64,000 nucleotides of DNA from Bacillota bacterium. GTDB taxonomy: Bacteria; Bacillota; Bacilli; Alicyclobacillales; SLC66. How positions within the stretch are numbered: position 1 is the first letter of the stretch; each line of letters begins with the position of its first letter. A program made the position numbers and the translations under genes. The notes under the pieces are model-generated. The model ran no database searches and was not told where the DNA came from. It saw only the letters and a program-made list of their open reading frames with translations. The stretch covers positions 1 to 64,000 of the forward strand of contig JAKACV010000006.1 of the NCBI GenBank assembly GCA_021821085.1. The letters are read 5' to 3'. Below, piece by piece: positions 27,736-36,576 of the stretch.

Positions 27736-29443
27736 AGAGTTGTTCTGTTTTACGGGTGTTATGTAGAGCTGCGATCAGAAAGGCGAGAGCTACTCCGCCT
27801 GCAATCGCAGCTTCTTTGTTCTTCCTTTGACCAAAAGCAGACCAACTGGAAATTGAAAAATAACCAACTCCTGCGAACCAAGCAATGCGATTCGTTAAAC
27901 GATGAAATGTACGTAATATCGTATGATCGTGAATTCGCTCAAAGCGAAAATGACCTGTGCTCAATTGTTCAAACGTTGAAATAACAGCGCCAGTAAGTCG
28001 TCTGAACGGATTCCATATACGATAGAACGCGCGTATCCAATCCATAAGGCCTATCGTTTGGAGCACATTCCGCCATGAACTCCGATGCTCCTCTGTGTCC
28101 GAATCTGTTTGTTTTTCATCGCTTTTAGTATGGTGTATTGTGAGAAAAGGATGGAGAATAGACAAGTAGGGAACAGCTGGCTCAATTTCCGTCGAAATAC
28201 CTGCCACAATGCTCGCAGCGCGACCAAGAAACGTAAGGTGATAAGGTAACTGCAACGGTTGCTCATAAACAAAGGCCTGTAGAGCAACGAGAATTCCCTG
28301 AATCATCTCATTTGAAACTTGCGTCATAGATTGCTGATCAAAATAGGGAGCCATCAAGGCACTCAAAGACTGGAGTAAACGTTGGACATCCACACCAGGA
28401 AATATAATAACACCCATTTCCCGCAATGATTCCAGCATATGTTTTGCGTCTTCTTCAATGATCGCTAAAAGAAAATGACGTAATCCGTCTCGATTGCGCT
28501 GATCAATGCGCCCCATCATGCCGAAATCAAGAAAGATCAAATTACCGGTAGGCGTAATCCACACATTTCCCGGATGAGGATCAGCATGAAAAAGTCCATC
28601 TTTCATCACTTGGTATAAAAAAAATTCTAAATACTGTTGCGCAATCTGACGAGGCACCAATTGGTGTTCTCGCATAAACGTAAGATCATTCACTTTCCCA
28701 CCTTCCAGATATTCCATCACTAGTACATGTGGGCGAGTTAAGTGTTCATAGAGTTTCGGGATCTTTATACCAGGACGCTTTTTGAAGTTGGCTTGAAACT
28801 CTGTTAAATAGCTGGCTTCCACTCGGTAATCTAACTCTTCGAGAGTGGTGCGTTCAACCTCTTCATAAATCGCTCGTAAATCAATATGCTCATGGATAAC
28901 GCTAAATTTATGTAGAAAATAAATGACAATATGAATCGCCATTAAATCTGCACGAATCAGCCGATCAATATGGGGCCGTTGTACTTTGATTGCGACAAGT
29001 TCTCCGGTCGGTAAAGTACCTTTATGTACTTGTCCGAGTGAAGCTGCGGCAAGCGGGGTAGATTCAATGTCTTTAAAATACAGTTCTAAATCAAATCCAT
29101 AGGAGCGCATCAATTCTTTTTGAATATTTCTAAACGAGACAGGAGTGATTTGATCTTGCAGTTGCTCCAATTCGAGTGTATAAACTTGTGGCAAGAGATC
29201 TGCACGAGTACTTAAGAACTGGCCCAATTTAATGAGCATGCCTTCAAGTTGTAATGCGATTTGACGAAATTCACGAGCCTGCTCACGCCATAGGCTATCC
29301 CATACCTCCATAGGTAAAGGGGTTCGACGGCGATGTTCCTTTCGTATCAACCGCATAATCTGCATGAAAAACTTGAGACTCATCGCAATAATTTTCACCA
29401 TGCGATACAATCGATTTTGTACTTTATTGTGCCACATATTCAC
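27707..29443 (-). CDS. ABC1/UbiB-family (AarF) atypical kinase
   Basis: About 578 residues. ADCK/UbiB signatures: the KxGQ motif (LIKLGQFLSTRADLLPQ), AAASLGQVHKG (Ala-rich loop), VAIKVQRP (Lys), LEELDYRVEA, and the catalytic/metal motifs FHADPHPGNVW and LIFLDFGMMGR. C-terminal hydrophobic segments probably anchor it to the membrane. The family supports quinone or lipid homeostasis; the precise role is unknown. The start region overlaps the small upstream gene (29424-29600); ATG 29437 is an alternative start. Confidence 0.85.
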   Translation of the reverse strand: MNMWHNKVQNRLYRMVKIIAMSLKFFMQIMRLIRKEHRRRTPLPMEVWDSLWREQAREFRQIALQLEGMLIKLGQFLSTRADLLPQVYTLELEQLQDQITPVSFRNIQKELMRSYGFDLELYFKDIESTPLAAASLGQVHKGTLPTGELVAIKVQRPHIDRLIRADLMAIHIVIYFLHKFSVIHEHIDLRAIYEEVERTTLEELDYRVEASYLTEFQANFKKRPGIKIPKLYEHLTRPHVLVMEYLEGGKVNDLTFMREHQLVPRQIAQQYLEFFLYQVMKDGLFHADPHPGNVWITPTGNLIFLDFGMMGRIDQRNRDGLRHFLLAIIEEDAKHMLESLREMGVIIFPGVDVQRLLQSLSALMAPYFDQQSMTQVSNEMIQGILVALQAFVYEQPLQLPYHLTFLGRAASIVAGISTEIEPAVPYLSILHPFLTIHHTKSDEKQTDSDTEEHRSSWRNVLQTIGLMDWIRAFYRIWNPFRRLTGAVISTFEQLSTGHFRFERIHDHTILRTFHRLTNRIAWFAGVGYFSISSWSAFGQRKNKEAAIAGGVALAFLIAALHNTRKTEQLFRRDVHNRK

Positions 29444-29600
29444 GAATCACAAAGGAATGAACTCGTCGTGCGATCGTGCGCTCTGCAAGAACGTTTGTTA
29501 ACTTCGCGTCTGGATAAAGTCGCAACAACTGAAGATAATGGCGCACTTCATATACGCGTCCTGATACAGCAAATTTGTTCTTGTGATAAAATACTTTCAC
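29424..29600 (-). CDS. Small protein, possible MciZ-type FtsZ inhibitor
   Basis: A 58-residue ORF starting at GTG 29600 with GGGGGAAG upstream. The N-terminal half (KVFYHKNKFAVSGRVYEVRHYLQLL) has the layout of B. subtilis MciZ, a 40-residue peptide that blocks FtsZ assembly in the mother cell (KV..., a G-K-x-W-E-I-R-like block, here GRVYEVR). It lies immediately next to nudF, where mciZ also lies in B. subtilis. It is longer at the C terminus than MciZ and overlaps the ubiB-like gene by 20 bp. The gene call is good; the MciZ name is a hypothesis from short similarity plus synteny. Confidence 0.55.
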   Translation of the reverse strand: MKVFYHKNKFAVSGRVYEVRHYLQLLRLYPDAKLTNVLAERTIARRVHSFVIREYVAQ

Positions 29601-29663
29601 TGCGACTTCCCCCTTAGTTCACACAAGCTGCTCCATGTTTCATATGCTTAGGAGGTAACTATT

Positions 29664-30197
29664 ATGAGCGAACAGTTACAAGAGACCAAGATTTCCTCAG
29701 AACCTATCTTTAGCGGGAAAATGATTCACTTGCGTGTCGATACAGTCTCTTTACCAAACGGCAAGACGACAACACGAGAAATTGTTTTACATCCAGGCGC
29801 TGTTGCTATTTTGGCGTTGCCAAGCGTGGATGATGTGCTTCTCGTGACACAGTATCGCTATGCCACTGGTCAAATTTCCATCGAGCTACCAGCTGGTAAA
29901 CTTGAGCCAAATGAAAATCCTGATCTTGCAGCAAAACGCGAGTTACAAGAAGAGACCGGATATACAACAAGTGATATTCGTCCAATTTTTCAATTTTTCT
30001 CAAGCCCTGGTTTTTCGGATGAACGTATGTATCTGTATCTCGCAAGAAATTTAACAGAAGGGACACAGAACTTAGATGAGGACGAGTTTCTTGATTGTTT
30101 CCGTGCCACGCGAGAGGAAGTAAGAACGATGATCGCGAAGGGAAAGATTTCAGACGCCAAGACACTTGTCGGACTGTTATGGTGGCTACAACAATGA
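29664..30197 (+). CDS. nudF: ADP-ribose pyrophosphatase (Nudix)
   Basis: 177 residues. The Nudix box is complete: G-x5-E-x7-REUxEExGU as GKLEPNENPDLAAKRELQEETGYTT, preceded by the family's ELPAGK. The spacing to the SPGFSDERMYLYLA block is typical of ADP-ribose pyrophosphatases. It hydrolyses ADP-ribose to AMP and ribose-5-phosphate. ATG 29664 after TTAGGAGG. It starts a block with B. subtilis-like synteny (nudF ... spoIIM ... xerD-drm ... dacF) and overlaps the next gene by 4 bp. Confidence 0.92.
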   Translation: MSEQLQETKISSEPIFSGKMIHLRVDTVSLPNGKTTTREIVLHPGAVAILALPSVDDVLLVTQYRYATGQISIELPAGKLEPNENPDLAAKRELQEETGYTTSDIRPIFQFFSSPGFSDERMYLYLARNLTEGTQNLDEDEFLDCFRATREEVRTMIAKGKISDAKTLVGLLWWLQQ

Positions 30198-31408
30198 CCC
30201 AAATAACACCCCAACTCCGCCCCTTTTACGTAGATGGACATGTCCATATCGGACGAGCAAGCCGGGGAGAACCAATCAAAATCTCCGCAGCCCCATCACT
30301 TACCATTGAACATGTAATGGGGACGGCAACTGAAGAGAAAGGGATTCAAATCCTTGGCATCATTGATGCTGTCACACCGCCTGTTCTGCGCGATCTCATG
30401 CAATTGGTTGCGACGGATCAACTAGCCGCGCACAAAGCAGGTGGACTCACAACACAGCGCGGACTCACACTACTCCTTGGCGGAGAAATCGAAATTCGCG
30501 GTCCGCACGGGGGATCTGCCCACTTTGGCGCATTTGTGCCAACTATCGATGCATTGAAGGAATTCGCTAGATGGTTGGCACTCGAACAAACAAATCCAAA
30601 TCTCTCATCACAACGATTGAAATCCGCAGATGCAACTGCCCTCGGTCGACTCATGCAAGAACTGGACGGTATCCTCATTATCAATCATGCTTTTACTCCA
30701 CATAAAGGTCTTTATGGCAACTGCGTAACGCACATGGCAGAAATGATTGATCCGCAGTATGTAACCACAGTTGAACTCGGATTATCCGCAGATACAGACA
30801 TGGCAGATCACTTATCGGAACTTGCAGACTTCACTTTTGTCACCAATAGTGATGCACATTCCCTTTCGCGAGTTGCGCGCGAATATCATGTAGTTGCACT
30901 GACATCTCCTACTTTTGCAGCTTATAAATCAGCCTTACTCCGTGCTACAACAGAGCATATTGTGAAAAATGTCGGCCTATTTCCTGACCTCGGGAAATAC
31001 CATCGCACGGCATGCGCTGTTTGCCACACCGCTTTAGAGAATGATCTAACGCCATGTAAAATATGCGGTTCTACCCGCGTGGTTCGCGGCGTTGCGAATC
31101 GATTAGAAGCAATTGCCGATCTTCCAATCGCTCAATCGCCAGCATTTCGTCCGCCCTATGTTCATCAAGTACCTCTTACCTTTATCCCAGGTCTGGGACC
31201 AAAAACAATGCAAAAATTACTCTCTCATTTTAGAACTGAAATGAACATTATCAACGAAGTAGCGATGACTGATCTATCTGCCGTTGTCGGCGAACGATTA
31301 GCCAACTTGATTGTGCAGGCTCGACATGGTCATTTACCAATTGAAGCTGGACATGGCGGAAAGTATGGAAAAATACTTGCAGCAGATGAAGTGCGTACGA
31401 CGTCCTAA
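30194..31408 (+). CDS. Endonuclease Q-type PHP-domain protein
   Basis: About 404 residues from ATG 30194, overlapping the nudF stop by 4 bp (ATGA). N-terminal PHP metal-dependent fold: YVDGHVHIGRAS, LLGGEIEI, LIINHAFTPHKG, VTNSDAHSLSR. A zinc-finger pair follows (CAVCHTAL ... CKICGSTR), then a helix-hairpin-helix-like region (FIPGLGPKTMQKLL). This is the architecture of EndoQ-like proteins that cut DNA 5' to deaminated bases; the activity here is inferred from the family. Translational coupling to the Nudix gene suggests a housekeeping-repair pair. Confidence 0.8.
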   Translation: MTQITPQLRPFYVDGHVHIGRASRGEPIKISAAPSLTIEHVMGTATEEKGIQILGIIDAVTPPVLRDLMQLVATDQLAAHKAGGLTTQRGLTLLLGGEIEIRGPHGGSAHFGAFVPTIDALKEFARWLALEQTNPNLSSQRLKSADATALGRLMQELDGILIINHAFTPHKGLYGNCVTHMAEMIDPQYVTTVELGLSADTDMADHLSELADFTFVTNSDAHSLSRVAREYHVVALTSPTFAAYKSALLRATTEHIVKNVGLFPDLGKYHRTACAVCHTALENDLTPCKICGSTRVVRGVANRLEAIADLPIAQSPAFRPPYVHQVPLTFIPGLGPKTMQKLLSHFRTEMNIINEVAMTDLSAVVGERLANLIVQARHGHLPIEAGHGGKYGKILAADEVRTTS

Positions 31409-31452
31409 TTGCGATTTCCCCGTCATAACTTAGATGGCAGGGGGGGAGCCGC

Positions 31453-32091
31453 TTGTTTCGCAACGCACATACATTCAAACCGTCCTTTTCTCTGCGGCCG
31501 CTTGCCGCAGAGGGAATCCGCCTGAGCCTCTTTTTAACCGTGTTATATGCAGTTGGATTTGCAACGGGTCCCCTCATGTACCTTTCCTTTCCGACTAATT
31601 TAAAATCTTCTTTCATTACACAAATCCATACCGCCTTGCTGTCCCTTTCTACATTCCACCCCGCCGCTCATGTGACGATTACCGAGACCACTGTTGAACT
31701 CCTCTTACTCTTTATGATGTGGATTTTTGCCCAAACTCCAATCGGCACTCCCTTTGTCGTGATCATTCTATTCTTGCGGGCCGTCAGTGCAGGACTTACC
31801 TTTCTTTCCATCCCATTAGCTTTTGGACTACGCGGATTCGGTTTTGATTTGCTTGCAATTGCGCCATCGAATATACTCACAGGAGGAAGTTTTATTTTTG
31901 CTGCTACAGTGGGTTTGCTATTGATCCGTCATGCACATAAAGGCGGTAAAACAACATTCCGCTATCCTGTATGGGTGGCCTATCACGGTGCTGTACTGTT
32001 CGCTGCAGGACTCCTATTCTGTTCTGGAAAGTTAGAAACAGTAGCTGCGATCCATGCCCTAGGATGGCTTGGTTTATCCAAAGCGCCTTAA
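31453..32091 (+). CDS. spoIIM: Stage II sporulation protein M
   Basis: 212 residues with about five hydrophobic helices, the SpoIIM length and topology. It contains an acidic intramembrane helix (ITETTVELLLLFMMWIFAQTPIGTPFVVIILFLRAVSAG) and a conserved APSNILTGGSFIFAA segment. SpoIIM joins SpoIID and SpoIIP in peptidoglycan degradation that drives engulfment. TTG 31453 follows GGGGGGAG. Position between nudF/EndoQ and xerD is as in Bacillus, which supports the call. Confidence 0.8.
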   Translation: MFRNAHTFKPSFSLRPLAAEGIRLSLFLTVLYAVGFATGPLMYLSFPTNLKSSFITQIHTALLSLSTFHPAAHVTITETTVELLLLFMMWIFAQTPIGTPFVVIILFLRAVSAGLTFLSIPLAFGLRGFGFDLLAIAPSNILTGGSFIFAATVGLLLIRHAHKGGKTTFRYPVWVAYHGAVLFAAGLLFCSGKLETVAAIHALGWLGLSKAP

Positions 32092-32114
32092 AGCAGGAGA
32101 AGTCGGGGTGAACT

Positions 32115-32447
32115 GTGGAGCAGAAGCGATTTACCGTAATTAATGAATCATTTGTATGCAGGATCTGTCATACTGAAGTTCACCCACTACAAAAAGGATG
32201 CCGCAACCATTGTCCACACTGTTTGTACAGCATTCATGTGGACAAGTTTCCTGGTGATCGCAACGCTCAATGCAGTGGTATCATGAAACCTATACGCATC
32301 TTTATGCATAGCAAAAAGGGATATATGGTGGAACATCAGTGTGAACAGTGTAATTCCCGTTCAGTCAATAAATTGTCGCTTGAAGATCAGGTACAACCGG
32401 ATGAGATGAATACAGTCTTGGAACTGATCCGCAAAAGTACTCTTTGA
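32115..32447 (+). CDS. RNHCP-domain zinc-ribbon protein
   Basis: 110 residues with the RNHCP signature (GCRNHCPHCLYSIHVDKFPGDRNAQCSGIMKPI) plus flanking CxxC pairs (FVCRICH near the start, CEQCNSR near the end), so it is probably a zinc-binding protein of unknown function. GTG 32115 after GGAGAAGTCGGGG. It sits between spoIIM and ald on the same strand. Confidence 0.85.
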   Translation: MEQKRFTVINESFVCRICHTEVHPLQKGCRNHCPHCLYSIHVDKFPGDRNAQCSGIMKPIRIFMHSKKGYMVEHQCEQCNSRSVNKLSLEDQVQPDEMNTVLELIRKSTL

Positions 32448-32501
32448 TCTGATAAGCACCTATCTATTCTGAACGGAATCTCATAGAGGAGGTCTTTTTC
32501 T

Positions 32502-33623
32502 GTGCTTATTGGGGTACCTAAAGAAATAAAAAACAATGAAGATCGCGTGGCTATCACACCTGCTGGAGTACGATCGCTGATCTCAAATGGACATAAAGTC
32601 ATTGTCGAAACAGAAGCTGGAATTGGAAGTGGCTTTCTTGATGAAGACTACTTCAAAGCAGGTGCGAAGATCGGATTGACCGCAGCCGATGTGTGGAACC
32701 GCGTCGATATGATCATGAAGGTTAAAGAACCATTACCTACAGAATACCAATATTTTCGTCAGAACTTAATTCTATTCACATATCTACACCTTGCACCAGA
32801 ATATGAACTTACCCAAGCACTGATAAAAAGCGGCGGAGTGGCAATCGCTTACGAAACCATCCAGTTACCTGATCGCTCACTTCCGCTTCTCATGCCAATG
32901 AGCGAAGTGGCCGGACGTATGTCTATTCAAATTGGCGCCCATTATCTAGAGCACCCAGTTGGCGGAAAAGGGATCGTACTAGGTGGTGTACCCGGTGTCA
33001 TGCCTGGACAAGTAGTCATTGTTGGAGGCGGTATTGTCGGAACAAATGCGGCGAAAATGGCTCTCGGTACAGGCGCAAATGTCACCATACTAGATGTCAA
33101 TGCCGATCGTTTACGCCAACTTGACGACCTGTTTTCAGGACGCGTACGTACCCTTATGTCAAACGAGTACAATTTAGAGTTTGCTGTGCAATCTGCTGAT
33201 CTATTGGTTGGAGCTGTCTTAATTCCGGGAGCTCGTGCACCAAAATTAGTTACTGAACAGATGGTTGAAAAAATGGCGCGTGGATCTGTTATTGTCGACG
33301 TTGCGATTGATCAAGGTGGTTCAATCGAGACGATCGATCATGTAACGACACACAGCAATCCAACCTATGAGAAGCACGGGGTCATCCATTATGCAGTAGC
33401 CAATATGCCCGGTGCTGTTCCGCGTACGTCAACACTTGCATTGACAAATGTGACACTACCCTATGCATTACAACTCGCAAACAAGGGCTATGTGCAGGCT
33501 GTATTAGACAATGCTGCGCTTGCTAAAGGTGTCAATGTCTTAAACGGACATGTCACATATGAGGCGGTTGCAAAGGGACTAAAAATGGATTATAGCCCCC
33601 TCGATCAGGTTCTGGTAGGCTAA
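32502..33623 (+). CDS. ald: Alanine dehydrogenase
   Basis: 373 residues, the usual length. N-terminal signature [21 protein letters not shown], catalytic Lys in [12 protein letters not shown], active-site His in [13 protein letters not shown]-binding [18 protein letters not shown], and the C-terminal [21 protein letters not shown]. It catalyses L-alanine + NAD to pyruvate + ammonia and is common in spore formers. GTG 32502 after AGAGGAGG. Confidence 0.95.
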   Translation: MLIGVPKEIKNNEDRVAITPAGVRSLISNGHKVIVETEAGIGSGFLDEDYFKAGAKIGLTAADVWNRVDMIMKVKEPLPTEYQYFRQNLILFTYLHLAPEYELTQALIKSGGVAIAYETIQLPDRSLPLLMPMSEVAGRMSIQIGAHYLEHPVGGKGIVLGGVPGVMPGQVVIVGGGIVGTNAAKMALGTGANVTILDVNADRLRQLDDLFSGRVRTLMSNEYNLEFAVQSADLLVGAVLIPGARAPKLVTEQMVEKMARGSVIVDVAIDQGGSIETIDHVTTHSNPTYEKHGVIHYAVANMPGAVPRTSTLALTNVTLPYALQLANKGYVQAVLDNAALAKGVNVLNGHVTYEAVAKGLKMDYSPLDQVLVG

Positions 33624-33649
33624 ATCTTCATCCTCTATGTCATATTTTC

Positions 33650-33687
33650 ATCCCCCTTCGCATACATGAATGCATGCGAAGGGGGAT
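33650..33687 (+). promoter_or_regulatory. Strong hairpin that includes the Shine-Dalgarno of the next small gene
   Basis: ATCCCCCTTCGCAT (33650-33663) is the exact inverse complement of ATGCGAAGGGGGAT (33674-33687), with a 10-base loop. No T tract follows, so it is a poor intrinsic terminator. The right arm contains AAGGGGG, the only ribosome site for the ATG at 33692, which would be masked in the folded RNA. It may end ald transcripts, gate translation of the small gene, or both. Confidence 0.6.
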
Positions 33688-33691
33688 TTAT

Positions 33692-33853
33692 ATGAAACTA
33701 TTTTATGCAGGAATTGTATTTATAACCGCTACTTACGCATTATCTTTAGTACTTGGACAATTTAATGCTCATTTACTATTTGATATGTCTGGTGTTATCG
33801 GCATTGCACCCATATGGCGAGAAATTGCCGCCTATATTCTAGCGGGACCCTAA
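33692..33853 (+). CDS. Small single-pass or hairpin membrane protein
   Basis: 53 residues (starts MKLFYAGIVFITATYALSLV) with one clear hydrophobic helix at the N terminus and a second amphipathic, partly hydrophobic part. Start ATG 33692, 5 bases after AAGGGGGAT. The position between ald and xerD corresponds roughly to where Bacillus has the small membrane protein gene yqzK, but no sequence resemblance is claimed. The ribosome site lies within a strong hairpin. Confidence 0.5.
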   Translation: MKLFYAGIVFITATYALSLVLGQFNAHLLFDMSGVIGIAPIWREIAAYILAGP

Positions 33854-33912
33854 ATCAAGTAGGGTGGGCCAGCCTCCGACTCTACGATACCTGCAAAGGA
33901 GGTTACGCAATC

Positions 33913-34800
33913 ATGGATAACATGATCGCATTATTCATTCAATACATGATTGTAGAACGTGGGCTCTCTACAAACACAGTACACGCATATCAAACTGATT
34001 TGGTTGCATTTACGCGTTTTCTAGAAAATCGAGGAATTTCTGAGTTGCATCAAGTGGATCGAACACTGCTTGTTTTATATCTTCAACATCTACGCCTCAA
34101 TCAGCGTGCTACATCAACAAGTGCGCGCAACTTAGCAAGCCTGCGCGCACTTTTCGAATTTCTCACACGGGAAAAATATCTAGATCGCGATCCCGCACAC
34201 GATCTCGAAACACCCAAAGCGGCAAAACGCTTACCTCACAGTCTGACGCTTGAAGAAGTGGATCATCTCCTTGCTGCCCCTGATTCTCATACACCTATAG
34301 GTATGCGTGATAAAGCGATGCTGGAATTGCTCTATGCAACTGGAGTTCGCGTAACAGAACTTATCTCACTTACAATCACCGATGTTAATTTAAGTGCCTC
34401 ATTTATCCAATGTTTTGGAAAAGGCGCAAAGGAACGTATTATCCCACTTGGAGGAGCCGCGCGCGCGGCTATTGAATCCTATATCCTTTCTGCGCGTACT
34501 CAGATTCTGCGTGAAAAAAGAGAATCAATCCTATTTGTCAATCATCTTGGAGACCCGCTTTCGCGCCAAGGATTTTGGAAAATTATTAAGAAATATGCGA
34601 AAGTCGCGGGCATTGCGTCAGACATTACTCCTCACACTTTACGACATTCCTTTGCTACCCATCTTCTAGAAAACGGTGCTGATCTCCGAGCCGTTCAGGA
34701 AATGTTGGGACATGCAGATATTTCAACGACTCAAATTTATACCCATGTAACGCGAAACCGATTGCAGGACGTCTATAATAAGAGTCATCCGCGCGCATAG
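33913..34800 (+). CDS. xerD: Site-specific tyrosine recombinase XerD
   Basis: 295 residues from ATG 33913 (AAAGGAGG upstream). Full catalytic set in the C-terminal domain: Arg in LYATGVRVTELISL, Lys in GKGAKERIIPL, HTLRHSFATHLLENGADLRAVQEMLGHADISTTQIYTHV with H, R, H and the nucleophilic Tyr. It resolves chromosome dimers at dif together with XerC. The order xerD-deoB-...-dacF matches Bacillus, marking it as the chromosomal copy and not a mobile-element integrase. Confidence 0.93.
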   Translation: MDNMIALFIQYMIVERGLSTNTVHAYQTDLVAFTRFLENRGISELHQVDRTLLVLYLQHLRLNQRATSTSARNLASLRALFEFLTREKYLDRDPAHDLETPKAAKRLPHSLTLEEVDHLLAAPDSHTPIGMRDKAMLELLYATGVRVTELISLTITDVNLSASFIQCFGKGAKERIIPLGGAARAAIESYILSARTQILREKRESILFVNHLGDPLSRQGFWKIIKKYAKVAGIASDITPHTLRHSFATHLLENGADLRAVQEMLGHADISTTQIYTHVTRNRLQDVYNKSHPRA

Positions 34801-34828
34801 CGCTCATTTTTGAAGTGAGGTGAATGAT

Positions 34829-36007
34829 ATGAAACGGCGAGTGGTCCTCATCGTTCTTGACTCAGTTGGAATTGGACATGCACCTGATGCAAAACTCTAC
34901 GGAGATGAAGGCGCAAATACAATTGCCCACGTCGCACAGTCCCTTCACGGGCTGAACGTTCCACATCTAGCATCGCTTGGTCTTGGTAAAATCAGTCCCA
35001 TCACAGGTGTCTCGACGTCTTACATACATGGCGCATACGGAATGATGCAACCTCAATCAGCGGGAAAAGACACTACAAATGGTCATATGGAATTTGTTGG
35101 TGTCACCTTGCGCGATCCACTCCCAACCTATCCTAATGGATTCCCTAGGGAAATTATGGATCCCTTCGAGCATGCAATTCACAAAAAAACGCTTGGAAAC
35201 CGTCCAGCAAGTGGAACTGCGATCATTGAGGAACTGGGCGAGGAACACATGCGCACTGGTTTCCCGATTATCTATACCTCAGGGGATAGCGTGTTTCAAA
35301 TTGCTGCACATGAAGAGGTAATTCCTATCGCGGAATTATACGCGATGTGTGAAGTGGCGCGTTCTCTACTCGTCAGATCGCACGCCGTAGGGCGCGTGAT
35401 TGCACGACCCTTTATTGGCACCAAGGGACATTTTATCCGCACGTCGAATCGTCGCGATTATTCTCGAGATTTTGGACCTACATTGCTCACGGAATTAACC
35501 CGCCAGAAAATCGAAGTGATCGGAATTGGGAAAATTGAGGATATTTATGGAGGTCATGGCATTACCCGAGGCATTCATACCACCGACAATGAGGACGGGG
35601 TGGATCAAATACTTGCCGCAATGGAGCAAACAAAAGGTCCAGCCCTTATTTTCACGAACCTCGTTGATTTTGACATGCTATACGGCCATCGCAATGACCC
35701 AATTGGCTTTGGGCACGCCATTGAAGCGTTTGATCGACGATTGCCAGAATTGCTACAACGTCTTCATGCGGAAGATCTCTTGCTCATCACGGCAGATCAC
35801 GGATGTGACCCCACAACCCCATCTACCGACCACAGTCGAGAATGCGTACCACTACTCGCTTATTTTAACAATCTAAAGAATGAAGAAAATCTTGGAATCC
35901 GATCGACTTATGCGGATCTTGGCGCAACCATTGCCGAACACTTTGGCGTTCCATGGTCATTTGGCACGAGCTTCTATGCGCAGGTAAGAAGAGGATCAAC
36001 ATTCTAG
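34829..36007 (+). CDS. deoB: Phosphopentomutase
   Basis: 392 residues, standard for DeoB/Drm. Metal-binding signatures: [16 protein letters not shown] (N-terminal Asp), [11 protein letters not shown] (Thr that carries phosphate), [15 protein letters not shown] and the C-terminal [22 protein letters not shown]. It interconverts ribose/deoxyribose 1- and 5-phosphates in nucleoside salvage. ATG 34829 is favoured (GAGGTG 6 bases upstream) over GTG 34820. In Bacillus it is followed by punA; here a degraded pdp follows. Confidence 0.95.
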   Translation: MKRRVVLIVLDSVGIGHAPDAKLYGDEGANTIAHVAQSLHGLNVPHLASLGLGKISPITGVSTSYIHGAYGMMQPQSAGKDTTNGHMEFVGVTLRDPLPTYPNGFPREIMDPFEHAIHKKTLGNRPASGTAIIEELGEEHMRTGFPIIYTSGDSVFQIAAHEEVIPIAELYAMCEVARSLLVRSHAVGRVIARPFIGTKGHFIRTSNRRDYSRDFGPTLLTELTRQKIEVIGIGKIEDIYGGHGITRGIHTTDNEDGVDQILAAMEQTKGPALIFTNLVDFDMLYGHRNDPIGFGHAIEAFDRRLPELLQRLHAEDLLLITADHGCDPTTPSTDHSRECVPLLAYFNNLKNEENLGIRSTYADLGATIAEHFGVPWSFGTSFYAQVRRGSTF

Positions 36008-36500
36008 CGGCAGACTATATTACGCGCAAACGCGACGATCAGCAATTGACGCGCTTGCAACAGACAACGTGAATTCACAGCTATGCAAAAGGAAAAGTAC
36101 CAGACTATCAGATGTCCGCATAGCTAATGCGGTTTATCTAAATGGTATGAGTCCCAAAGAGACAATTGCTTTAACAGATGCGATGATTACCAGTGGAGAG
36201 GTGGAGATAAAACTTCACTCATTCTTGGACCGATGGCTGCCGCCTGTGGAGTTAAGATTGCAAAAATGTCAGTCATGGACTTTTCGCATACAGGCGACAT
36301 GATTGACAAGTTAGAGACCATCTCATGCATGCAAACAACATTCACACCAGCGCAACTCATCAAGCAAATAGGACAACTTGGCATTTCCATCTGCGGACAC
36401 ACGGGCAAACTTATAATCTGCTCTATGCGTTGCACGATGTGCCCGCTACAATCGATTCCATTCCACGCATCACTCAACAGTGAGCGCAAGTGGAAACATC
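36008..36500 (+). pseudogene. Degraded pyrimidine-nucleoside phosphorylase (pdp) fragment
   Basis: Pieces of the PdpA N-terminal half occur in order but in shifting frames: DYITRKRDDQQLT, then a stop; AKGKVPDYQMSA, then a stop; LNGMSPKETIALTDAMITSGE in a second frame; SLILGPMAAACGVKIAKMSVMDFSHTGDMIDKLETI in a third; and LYALHDVPATIDSIP near 36430-36470. The KHSTGGVGD phosphate-binding loop is lost and the C-terminal half is absent. At least two frameshifts and two stops make it a true relic. It occupies the slot where a nucleoside phosphorylase (punA) stands in Bacillus. Confidence 0.85.
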
Positions 36501-36576
36501 CTTCGCATAGAGAAGTGAACCATGGCACAGACTATACCTCATCAGAATGTGTATATGTGATGAGGAGGCGATGTCG

